Below, in pieces: positions 46,909-53,512 of a stretch of DNA of 53,512 nucleotides. Origin of the DNA: Lysobacteraceae bacterium. GTDB taxonomy: Bacteria; Pseudomonadota; Gammaproteobacteria; Xanthomonadales; BQJN01. The stretch spans positions 1 to 53,512 of the forward strand of contig BQJN01000019.1 in assembly GCA_021604725.1 (NCBI GenBank), in the 5' to 3' direction. A program made the position numbers and the translations under genes. The notes beneath the pieces are model-generated. The model was not told the origin of the DNA, ran no database searches, and was given only the letters and a program-made list of their open reading frames with translations. Position 1 is the stretch's first letter. Each line of letters opens with the position of its first letter.

Positions 46909-47354
46909 ATCTTTCTCAATGCGCCTATCGCCGACCTGGCCTGTTCGGAGGTAAAACCACGCTGCGCCAGAAACCGCAAACCTCGCATTTCACTGGTCTG
47001 GTCGTCTATCACAGCAAATTTTTTCTGCACCACTTTGCTGGCGAGTTCATCCCAGTCAACTTCGCTGCAAAGTATTGCCTGATCTGCCATGGTGGGGTCT
47101 ATGCCGCGTTGATACAACTGTGCCTTTATCTTCAGTGGGCCCTGACCGCGCCCAATTCGCGATCGTACGAACGCCTCGGTAAAGCGGTCGTCACTCTGCA
47201 GGCCTTTGCTGGCCAATTCATCGATACATTGTTGCGCCACGGCTTGATCGATGCCGCGTTGGGCCAGCTTGCGCAGCAATTCAGCCACGGAATGTTCACG
47301 CTGACTGAGCAGCCTGACTGCAATATCGGTCGCTCGCCCTTGTTCAGAGTCCAT
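46905..47354 (-). CDS. recX: Regulatory protein RecX
   Basis: Binds RecA filaments and limits RecA activity. The 149-residue protein consists of the usual three-helix repeats ([64 protein letters not shown]). It lies 110 bp downstream of recA beyond a strong terminator, so it is probably made at a low level by readthrough. It overlaps alaS by 4 bases. Confidence 0.94.
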   Translation of the reverse strand: MDSEQGRATDIAVRLLSQREHSVAELLRKLAQRGIDQAVAQQCIDELASKGLQSDDRFTEAFVRSRIGRGQGPLKIKAQLYQRGIDPTMADQAILCSEVDWDELASKVVQKKFAVIDDQTSEMRGLRFLAQRGFTSEQARSAIGALRKI

Positions 47355-47375
47355 GTCGATCGTGTCTCATAACGA

Positions 47376-47418
47376 ATAAAACCCCGAACAGCAGGCTAAG
47401 CGCCGAAGCTGTTCGAGG
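47376..47418 (-). terminator. Terminator between recA and recX
   Basis: Read leftward: an 11-bp stem, CCTCGAACAGC with GCTGTTCGGGG (one T-G wobble), closes a 15-base loop and is followed directly by TTTTATT. It starts 47 bp after the recA stop and would limit recX expression, as in E. coli. Confidence 0.8.
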
Positions 47419-47464
47419 CTTGCGCCCAATCATTTGATTGAGCGAGTAAGTTTCCTTGGCGCAG

Positions 47465-48502
47465 TTATTCCGCTGCAACGGCCTCCGCTTCCTCTTGCGC
47501 TTCCTTTTTCTTCGGTTTAGCCAACAGGATGTCTCGAATCTGCTGTTCGATCTCGGCCGCCAATTCAGGCTGTTCCTTCAGGAAATTGCGGACATTGTCT
47601 TTGCCCTGCCCCAATCGGTCTCCGTTATAGCTATACCAGGCCCCGGCCTTCTCGACGATGTTGTGTTTAACACCCAGGTCGATGACCTCACCCAAACGGG
47701 AGATGCCCTCACCGTACAGGATTTCGAACTGCGCCTTGCGAAACGGCGGTGCCATCTTGTTCTTGACCACCTTGACCACGGTTTCATTGCCGACAACTTC
47801 ATCGCCGCGCTTGACCGAACCGATGCGTCTGATATCCATGCGTACTGAGGAATAGAACTTCAACGCATTGCCACCGGAGGTGGTCTCCGGGCTGCCAAAC
47901 ATGACGCCGATCTTCATGCGAATCTGGTTGATGAAAATCACCATGCAGTTGGAGCGCTTGATGTTGCCGGTCAACTTGCGCAGCGCCTGCGACATCAGTC
48001 GAGCTTGCAAACCAACGTGGGTATCACCCATCTCACCTTCGATTTCTGCCTTTGGTGTCAAAGCCGCAACAGAGTCAACAACGACGACGTCGACAGCACC
48101 CGAACGCACCAACATGTCGGTGATCTCCAGTGCCTGCTCGCCAGTATCCGGCTGAGAAACCAGCAGGTCTTCCACATTGACGCCCAGCTTTTCGGCATAA
48201 CCAGGATCCAGGGCGTGTTCTGCGTCAACAAATGCGGCGGTACCACCGGCTTTTTGCGCTTCGGCCACCACCTGCAAAGTCAGTGTCGTCTTGCCACTGG
48301 ATTCAGGGCCATAAATCTCAACCACCCGGCCGCAGGGCAGCCCGCCGATACCGAGCGCGACGTCAAGAGTAATAGAGCCGGTGGAAATCACTGGAACGGT
48401 GACCTCAGACTGATCACCCATGCGCATCACTGCGCCTTTGCCAAACTGCTTTTCGATCTGTCCTAGCGCTGCTGCCAGAGCGCGCTTTTTGTTGTCTTCC
48501 AT
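47465..48502 (-). CDS. recA: Recombinase RecA
   Basis: Strand-exchange ATPase and SOS co-protease. Start at the ATG at 48502 ([21 protein letters not shown]) gives 345 residues; the frame is open further upstream but without homology. Walker A is GPESSGKTT (65-73), and [17 protein letters not shown] and the acidic/lysine-rich C-terminus are present. An SOS box lies 127 bp upstream. pncC lies upstream in the same direction; no lexA gene is adjacent, although in Xanthomonas lexA precedes recA. Confidence 0.98.
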   Translation of the reverse strand: MEDNKKRALAAALGQIEKQFGKGAVMRMGDQSEVTVPVISTGSITLDVALGIGGLPCGRVVEIYGPESSGKTTLTLQVVAEAQKAGGTAAFVDAEHALDPGYAEKLGVNVEDLLVSQPDTGEQALEITDMLVRSGAVDVVVVDSVAALTPKAEIEGEMGDTHVGLQARLMSQALRKLTGNIKRSNCMVIFINQIRMKIGVMFGSPETTSGGNALKFYSSVRMDIRRIGSVKRGDEVVGNETVVKVVKNKMAPPFRKAQFEILYGEGISRLGEVIDLGVKHNIVEKAGAWYSYNGDRLGQGKDNVRNFLKEQPELAAEIEQQIRDILLAKPKKKEAQEEAEAVAAE

Positions 48503-48628
48503 TGGGAAAATGCCTCCGAAGAAAATAGACTCATCCATGAACAAGGCGCCGATTATTGCACACCTTTGGGTGCCCGATAAGGGGTCGCAATAGTGGTTCG
48601 CACGCCGGCCAACCCTTGACAATTTTTA

Positions 48629-48644
48629 CTGTACAGGTGTACAG
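48629..48644 (-). promoter_or_regulatory. LexA (SOS) box upstream of recA
   Basis: CTGTACAGGTGTACAG fits the gammaproteobacterial LexA consensus CTGT-N8-ACAG exactly and is nearly palindromic. It lies between pncC and recA, 127 bp before the recA start. Confidence 0.85.
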
Positions 48645-48674
48645 CGTACCGAGATCACTCGGCAACTGCAAGTG

Positions 48675-49175
48675 TTAGCGCGTTGAAACTCGGCTCAACA
48701 GCAAACTCAGGGCGGCCTCCACCGTTTGCTGACGGACCTCGTCGCGCCCCCCTTGGAACAGAAAGCGCGTCGCCTGCAACAACCCAGGACCGGCGACGCC
48801 AACCCAGACGGTCCCGACCGGTTTGTCATCCGAGCCACCGCCTGGCCCGGCAATGCCAGTGATGGATACGGCCCAATCACCCTGCAAACGGTTTTTCGCC
48901 CCACTGGCCATGGCGCACGCGCATGCCTCACTGACCGCACCCTCGGTCAACAATACTGTTTCTGGAACGCCGAGTACCTTCTGTTTCAGTGCGTTGCTGT
49001 AACTGACTACTCCGCCTTCGAACCAGGCCGAAGACCCATCGATGTCGGTTATACATTTGGCCAGCCAGCCGCCCGTACAGGACTCGGCCGTTACCAGCAT
49101 TTCGCCGCGCTCGGTCAGGGTCGAGGCCAGCGATTTGATTTGAGAGTCCACAGACTGTTCATCCATGCAATCCAT
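48675..49175 (-). CDS. pncC: Nicotinamide-nucleotide amidohydrolase PncC (CinA C-terminal family)
   Basis: Converts NMN to nicotinate mononucleotide in pyridine-nucleotide recycling. The 166-residue protein is the stand-alone CinA-C domain, with the active-site [10 protein letters not shown] and [12 protein letters not shown] loops. The start is ATG 49175 (GGAG 9 bp upstream); an ATG at 49166 also has a fair ribosome-binding site. It is upstream of recA in the same direction and starts head-to-head with mutS about 20 bp away. Confidence 0.93.
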   Translation of the reverse strand: MDCMDEQSVDSQIKSLASTLTERGEMLVTAESCTGGWLAKCITDIDGSSAWFEGGVVSYSNALKQKVLGVPETVLLTEGAVSEACACAMASGAKNRLQGDWAVSITGIAGPGGGSDDKPVGTVWVGVAGPGLLQATRFLFQGGRDEVRQQTVEAALSLLLSRVSTR

Positions 49176-49196
49176 CCTGCTACACTCCGGCGGCTT

Positions 49197-51815
49197 ATGC
49201 CAAGCGCCAAGTCAACAAAAAGCAAAGACAGTCCGCAGCACACGCCATTGATGCGTCAGTACCTGAAAATCAAGGCTGAACATCGAGACACACTGCTGTT
49301 CTTCCGCATGGGAGATTTCTATGAACTGTTCTATGACGACGCCAAAAAGGCGGCGCGCTTGCTGGACATCACGCTAACACACCGCGGTCAATCGGCGGGC
49401 AAGCCGCTGCCGATGGCCGGCGTTCCATACCACTCGGTCGATGGTTATCTGTCAAAGCTGCTTAAGCTCGGTGAATCGGCCGCCATTTGTGAGCAGATTG
49501 GCGACCCGGCCACCAGCAAAGGGCTGGTTGAGCGCCAGGTGGTTCGCATTATCACACCCGGCACGGTGACCGAAGATAACCTGCTCGAACAGCGACGCGA
49601 CAACTACCTGGCAGCGGTGTGCAGTCAAGCCGGTCAGTTTGCGATGGCCTGGATGGACCTGTCGACTGGACAGTTCTGTGGCCAGGCGGCGGCGGATCAG
49701 GCGACCATCAGCGCACTCCTTGAACGGCTGCGACCGGCGGAACTGCTCCACGACGAAGATCAGCGGCCTTTGGTCAACCCGGAAGCGCGAATCGCACTGC
49801 GTGGACGGCCGTGTTGGCACTTCGATCCTGAGACTGGCTTTGATGACCTCTGTCGCCAGTTTCAAACGCCCAGCCTCGAGGGGTTCGGTTGCGACCAGCC
49901 CACCCTGGTCACCGGCGCCGCCGGCGCACTACTCAACTATGTTCGAGAAACCCAGCGAGAAGCAATTCCACATGTGCGCTCGTTCCGTGTCGAGCGAGGC
50001 GGCGACCATTTGGTGCTGGATGCCACAACACGTCGTCATTTGGAAATCGAACACAGTGCCAGCGGCCGACACGAACACACGCTGGTGGGCGTGCTGGACT
50101 GCACGGTCACCTCGATGGGCGGCCGCATGTTGCGCCGCTGGCTCAACCAGCCCATTCGCGATCAACAGCAACTGAAACTGCGCTATCAGGCCATCGAGGC
50201 CATGATCAACGGCGATACCTACGAGCCCTTGCGCAAATGCATGCGACCGGTGGCCGATATCGAACGCATCGTGACCAGAATCGCCATGGGCAGTGCCCGA
50301 CCCAGGGATCTTGCCGCCCTGCGTGATGGCATCTTGCAGGCCGAACCGATCCATCAGGTCCTGGCCTCGATGGACAGCCCACACTTGAAGCAACTTCTCA
50401 ACAAGTTGTCCCATCACCCTGAAGTGGTTGAACGGCTGCAGTCCACACTAGTGGAGTCGCCGCCTATGCTGGTGCGCGATGGCGGTGTCATTGCTGATGG
50501 CTTCGACGACGAATTGGATGAGCTGAGGAGCTTGAGTCGAGATGCGGACCAAGTGTTGGCAGACCTTGAAGTGCGCGAACGCGAAGCGTCTGGTATTGCC
50601 AATCTGAAGCTGGGCTACAACCGTGTTCATGGCTACTTTATTGAGGTGACACGATCGCAGTTGGACCGAGTGCCTACCCACTACACGCGCCGGCAAACCT
50701 TGAAAGGAGCCGAGCGCTTTATCACCGAAGAGCTCAAACAATTTGAAGACCGTGTGCTTTCTAGTCGAGAGCGCGCCTTGTCCAGAGAGAAACTTCTTTT
50801 TGATCAATTGGTTGAGGAGCTTTCTTCAGGCATAGACCCATTGCAAAAAGCGGCCGCAGCGATGGCCGAGATGGATGTATTGGCAGCGTTCGCGGAACGT
50901 GCCGAAGCGCTGGATCTATGCCAACCGGAATTGAGCGAAACGCCGGGCATGTGCATCGAAGCCGGTCGTCATTTAGTGGTCGAGCAAGTCCTCGACGGGC
51001 CGTTTGAGCCCAATGATCTGCACCTCGGTGCATTGGCGCAGCAGCAAGCGCATGCTGGCGACCACATGTTGATCATTACTGGCCCGAACATGGGCGGAAA
51101 ATCGACGTTTATGCGTCAATCTGCATTGATCGCGTTGATGGCCCATGCCGGCTGTTACGTGCCCGCTCGTCGCTGCGTGCTCGGTCCCATCGACCGCATC
51201 TTTACCCGCATTGGCGCGTCCGATGACCTGGCTCGTGGCCAATCCACGTTCATGGTCGAGATGACAGAAACGGCCAACATCTTGAGCCACGCCAGTGAGT
51301 CGTCGCTGGTTCTGATGGACGAAATCGGTCGCGGCACCAGCACCTATGATGGCCTGGCCCTGGCCTGGGCCGTGGCTGAACACCTGGCCCAAAAGACTGC
51401 TGCCTTCACTTTGTTTGCCACCCACTATTTTGAACTGACTCATCTGACCAATGAGCTAACTGGCGTTCGCAATGTCCATTTGGATGCGATTGAACACGAT
51501 GAACAGCTGGTCCTGACGCACACAGTAAAGCCCGGCCCGGCAAACCAAAGCTACGGCCTGCAGGTGGCGGCGCTAGCGGGTGTTGACCGCAGCGTGATTT
51601 CTCGCGCACGGCAAGTGCTGGGCTCACTTGAGGCCCGGCAAACGCAAGGCACCGACACCCCGCAACTGGATCTTTTCACAGGACCACCACCCGCCCCGCA
51701 ACCCGAAACACAATCCAACCCGTTGGCAGACGCACTGTCAGAAATCCACCCGGACGAACTGACCCCAAAACAAGCGCTGGATTTGCTGTACCAGCTGAAA
51801 AAGCTTCAGACGTAA
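49197..51815 (+). CDS. mutS: DNA mismatch repair protein MutS
   Basis: Recognises mismatches and starts methyl-directed repair. Start at ATG 49197 gives 872 residues (E. coli 853); the longer upstream open frame is antisense to pncC. The mismatch-reading Phe-x-Glu is FYE at 41-43 ([10 protein letters not shown]). The ATPase domain has Walker [10 protein letters not shown] (starting residue 629), Walker [17 protein letters not shown] and the C-terminal tetramerisation segment. It is divergent from pncC. Downstream lies a repeat array with three terminator-like hairpins. Confidence 0.98.
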   Translation: MPSAKSTKSKDSPQHTPLMRQYLKIKAEHRDTLLFFRMGDFYELFYDDAKKAARLLDITLTHRGQSAGKPLPMAGVPYHSVDGYLSKLLKLGESAAICEQIGDPATSKGLVERQVVRIITPGTVTEDNLLEQRRDNYLAAVCSQAGQFAMAWMDLSTGQFCGQAAADQATISALLERLRPAELLHDEDQRPLVNPEARIALRGRPCWHFDPETGFDDLCRQFQTPSLEGFGCDQPTLVTGAAGALLNYVRETQREAIPHVRSFRVERGGDHLVLDATTRRHLEIEHSASGRHEHTLVGVLDCTVTSMGGRMLRRWLNQPIRDQQQLKLRYQAIEAMINGDTYEPLRKCMRPVADIERIVTRIAMGSARPRDLAALRDGILQAEPIHQVLASMDSPHLKQLLNKLSHHPEVVERLQSTLVESPPMLVRDGGVIADGFDDELDELRSLSRDADQVLADLEVREREASGIANLKLGYNRVHGYFIEVTRSQLDRVPTHYTRRQTLKGAERFITEELKQFEDRVLSSRERALSREKLLFDQLVEELSSGIDPLQKAAAAMAEMDVLAAFAERAEALDLCQPELSETPGMCIEAGRHLVVEQVLDGPFEPNDLHLGALAQQQAHAGDHMLIITGPNMGGKSTFMRQSALIALMAHAGCYVPARRCVLGPIDRIFTRIGASDDLARGQSTFMVEMTETANILSHASESSLVLMDEIGRGTSTYDGLALAWAVAEHLAQKTAAFTLFATHYFELTHLTNELTGVRNVHLDAIEHDEQLVLTHTVKPGPANQSYGLQVAALAGVDRSVISRARQVLGSLEARQTQGTDTPQLDLFTGPPPAPQPETQSNPLADALSEIHPDELTPKQALDLLYQLKKLQT

Positions 51816-51967
51816 ACCGAGGACGCGATTCGCGACGAGGTATCACCCCGGCGCTATCCATTTGGTCGGGCATTGGTGACCCAACCCATCGCATCCTTCG
51901 TGACGGTCATTCATAAAAGTAATCCATTGCTACAACCATTGCACTTGGCACCAGTCCTTCCATAGTC

Positions 51968-51994
51968 GTCATCCCGGGCCTGGACCCGGGATCC
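51968..51994. repeat. REP-like palindrome
   Basis: GTCATCCCGGG-cctgga-CCCGGGATCC is an intergenic palindrome of a type common in proteobacterial genomes. Related sequences are at 52851-52876 (GGATTCCGGG/CCCGGAATGACG) and 52933-52965. Confidence 0.6.
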
Positions 51995-52089
51995 AGAAGC
52001 GCGCTGCGCCCAATAAATTCGCTGTGGCATCGCCCACTTTCAAGAATCACTCACAATGAGCGAATTCCCGGCACCTTCAAACCCAATAG

Positions 52090-52880
52090 TCGCGATCGCG
52101 GCCCTCCCAGACCTCCTGATCTCCCTGTTAACCTGCACTTTCCGCGATGCGAAAAGCGGGCAGCGCCGCCCCTAAAAACATATACACAATGAGGTAGATG
52201 AGACAGATGAGGCGGGCATTGCCCGTTTTTTGTTGGTACAGACCCGACTGAAACTACGTCGTGATTAAGTAACCGGCACAGACCCGGGTTTACTGCACCT
52301 TCAGTCCGAAAGGCCGCGACCGCGGCCCTCATTGACCTCCTTATCTCATTGTTCACTGGCCTTTTCCGCGATGCGAAAAGCGGGCAGCGCCCGCCCTAAA
52401 AACATATGCACAATGAGAAAAATGAGATGGATGAGGCGGGCATTGCCCGTTTTTGTTGGTACAGACCCGACTGAAACTACGTCGTGAGTAAGTAACACGG
52501 CACATGATCCAGGTTTACTGCACCTTCAATCCCAAAGGCCGCGACCGCGGCCCTCATTGACCTCCTTATCTCATTGTTCACTTGCATTTTCCGCGATGCG
52601 AAAAGCGGGCAGCGCCCGCCCTAAAAAAATATGCACAATGAGAAAGATGAGATAAATGAGGCGGGCGTTGCCCGTTTTTCATTGGTACAGGCCCGACTGA
52701 AACTACGTCGTAATTAAGTAACGCGGCACATGATCCGGGTTTACTGCACCTTCAATCCGAAAGGCCGCGACTGCGGCCCTCATTGACCTCCTGATCTCCC
52801 TGTTAACCTGCATTTTCCGCGATGCGAAAATCGGGCAGCGCCCGCCATGTGGATTCCGGGTCGAGCCCGGAATGACGAGA
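52090..52880. repeat. Tandem array of about 225-bp units downstream of mutS
   Basis: The marker TCCGCGATGCGAAAA occurs at 52141, 52365, 52590 and 52816 (spacing 224, 225, 226 bp), giving three full units and a partial fourth. Each full unit holds a GCGGGC/GCCCGC hairpin, paired ATCTCATTGT/ACAATGAGA segments, a terminator-like CGGGC-att-GCCCG followed by T-run, and the conserved tail ACTGAAACTACGTCGT. Units are nearly identical, so the array is young or kept uniform. No coding frame spans it. Confidence 0.88.
52213..52231 (+). terminator. Terminator-like hairpin in first array unit
   Basis: CGGGC-att-GCCCG followed by six T on the rightward strand, about 400 bp after the mutS stop. The same hairpin recurs at 52437-52453 and 52662-52679. 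Confidence 0.6.
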
Positions 52881-52965
52881 GGAGGTAGTTCGCCTTTACC
52901 GCATAACGAGGGCCGGGCATCGCCCGCCATGTGGATTCCGTTCCGGGTCCAGGCCGGAATGACGC
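52851..52965. repeat. Two REP-like palindromes before the DMT gene
   Basis: GGATTCCGGG-tcgag-CCCGGAATGACG (52851-52877) and a second, longer form at 52933-52965, each preceded by CGCCATGTG or a close variant and each ending in GGAATGACG. They lie between the tandem array and the DMT transporter end and could act as bidirectional terminators. Confidence 0.5.
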
Positions 52966-52968
52966 CGC

Positions 52969-53512
52969 TCAAACGACCCGATCGCGAGCCTGCGGCAAAC
53001 GGCTAGCCAGACGCTCACGATGCAGGATGTACAAACCCGAGAAGAAAATGACCCCGCCACCAATCCAGACCCAGACATCGACCGCCTGACCAAACAAGGC
53101 CCATCCCAGAAAAGCGACGGCCGGCAGGCGGATGAAATCAAACGGCATCACTGCGGTAATTTCAGCTTTACGCATGGACTGGGTGAACAACAAATGGCCC
53201 AGCGTTCCGAGTATGCCGAGCAGCAGCGCCAGGCCCCACCCTTGCGCACTTGGCCACTGCCAAACCGGAATGGCCGCAACGCCAGTTATCGGTGTCATCA
53301 TCAAAGCCATATAGAACACGATGCGGTCAGCCGGTTCGGTTGAAGCCAGGCGCTTGATCACCAGCACCGAACAGCCCATCAAGGCGGCAGAAAACAACAC
53401 CACCCAACTGATCAGCGGCACACTTTCAAAGCCCGGCCGCATCACCAGCAACATGCCGACGAAGCCAAGCAAGGTGGCCGACCAACGCCGTATTCCCACC
53501 ACTTCGTTCAGA
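52969..53512 (-). CDS. EamA/DMT-family transporter, 5' partial
   Basis: C-terminal part of a drug/metabolite-transporter superfamily permease, cut by the right edge: the frame is open to the last base, and LNEVVGIRRWSATLLGFVG is the typical mid-protein junction before helix 5. About 181 of the usual 290-300 residues are present, with about six hydrophobic helices forming the second EamA repeat and a basic tail. The substrate cannot be told from sequence. Confidence 0.85.
   Translation of the reverse strand, partial: LNEVVGIRRWSATLLGFVGMLLVMRPGFESVPLISWVVLFSAALMGCSVLVIKRLASTEPADRIVFYMALMMTPITGVAAIPVWQWPSAQGWGLALLLGILGTLGHLLFTQSMRKAEITAVMPFDFIRLPAVAFLGWALFGQAVDVWVWIGGGVIFFSGLYILHRERLASRLPQARDRVV

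Noticed and set aside
48616..48645. A rightward TTGACA promoter overlapping the SOS box
   Set aside because: There is a TTGACA at 48616-48621 but no acceptable -10 box, and no rightward gene follows until mutS, behind pncC.
48726..49196. An upstream extension of mutS giving more than 1,000 residues
   Set aside because: The extra part is antisense to pncC and unrelated to MutS; family similarity starts at ATG 49197.
52090..52880. Possible CRISPR array downstream of mutS
   Set aside because: Nearly the whole 225-bp unit is conserved, so there are no unique spacers, and no cas genes are near.

Overview
The window is a gene-dense, moderately GC-rich piece of a gammaproteobacterial chromosome. 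The gene order carA-carB-greA-rpfE-like-recJ-prfB-lysS on one strand, then dapB, dnaJ, dnaK, grpE, hrcA, recN, bamE, fur, rnfH, ratA, smpB, and the block recA-recX-alaS-csrA, resembles the arrangement I know from Xanthomonas and relatives, so a Lysobacterales (Xanthomonadales)-like organism is the best guess. The DSF-signalling rpf genes found near recJ in Xanthomonas are absent; only the rpfE-like gene remains. This placement is inferred from gene order, not from a database search.

Layout. Bases 1-10.2 kb hold the end of an RND efflux permease, a membrane diguanylate cyclase, nfuA, an esterase, a pterin dehydratase, the msrPQ methionine-sulfoxide repair pair, and a three-gene unit of OmpR-type regulator, double-FHA membrane protein and SGNH hydrolase. 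10.4-20.7 kb is the lysS/prfB/recJ/rpfE-like/greA/carB/carA block, all leftward, with a canonical +1 frameshift in prfB. 20.8-28.7 kb is an envelope block: an MliC-like lipoprotein, an RDD/SpoIIM pair, and a tightly overlapping DUF58-MoxR-DUF4350-DUF4129 operon with a membrane gene. 28.9-38.9 kb carries dapB, the heat-shock chaperone genes with two good sigma-32 promoters, hrcA, recN, bamE, fur, rnfH-ratA and smpB. 39.0-40.35 kb is a repeat-rich non-coding stretch ending in the tmRNA gene (tag ANDDNYALAA). 40.5-44 kb has a POT-family transporter, HIT, DUF5329, YciI and DUF6316-like genes and csrA. 44-51.8 kb has alaS, recX, recA, pncC and mutS. 51.8-53 kb is a tandem-repeat array, followed by the end of a DMT-family transporter.

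The most unusual content is non-coding. Three copies of a 147-151 bp element (36269-36419, 38982-39128, 42579-42729) are each flanked by a 7-bp direct repeat beginning with CTAG (CTAGCTG, CTAGGTG, CTAGTTA). Removing the element plus one direct repeat restores, respectively, the recN end with its stop codon, a perfect hairpin downstream of smpB, and a complete signal peptide translationally coupled to the preceding HIT gene. The copies fold into a row of hairpins whose arms differ between copies by paired changes. They look like small non-autonomous mobile elements with a CTAG target preference; no transposase is present in the window. Two separate tandem arrays (about 205 bp units after ssrA, about 225 bp units after mutS) multiply a terminator-like hairpin together with its flanking hairpins.
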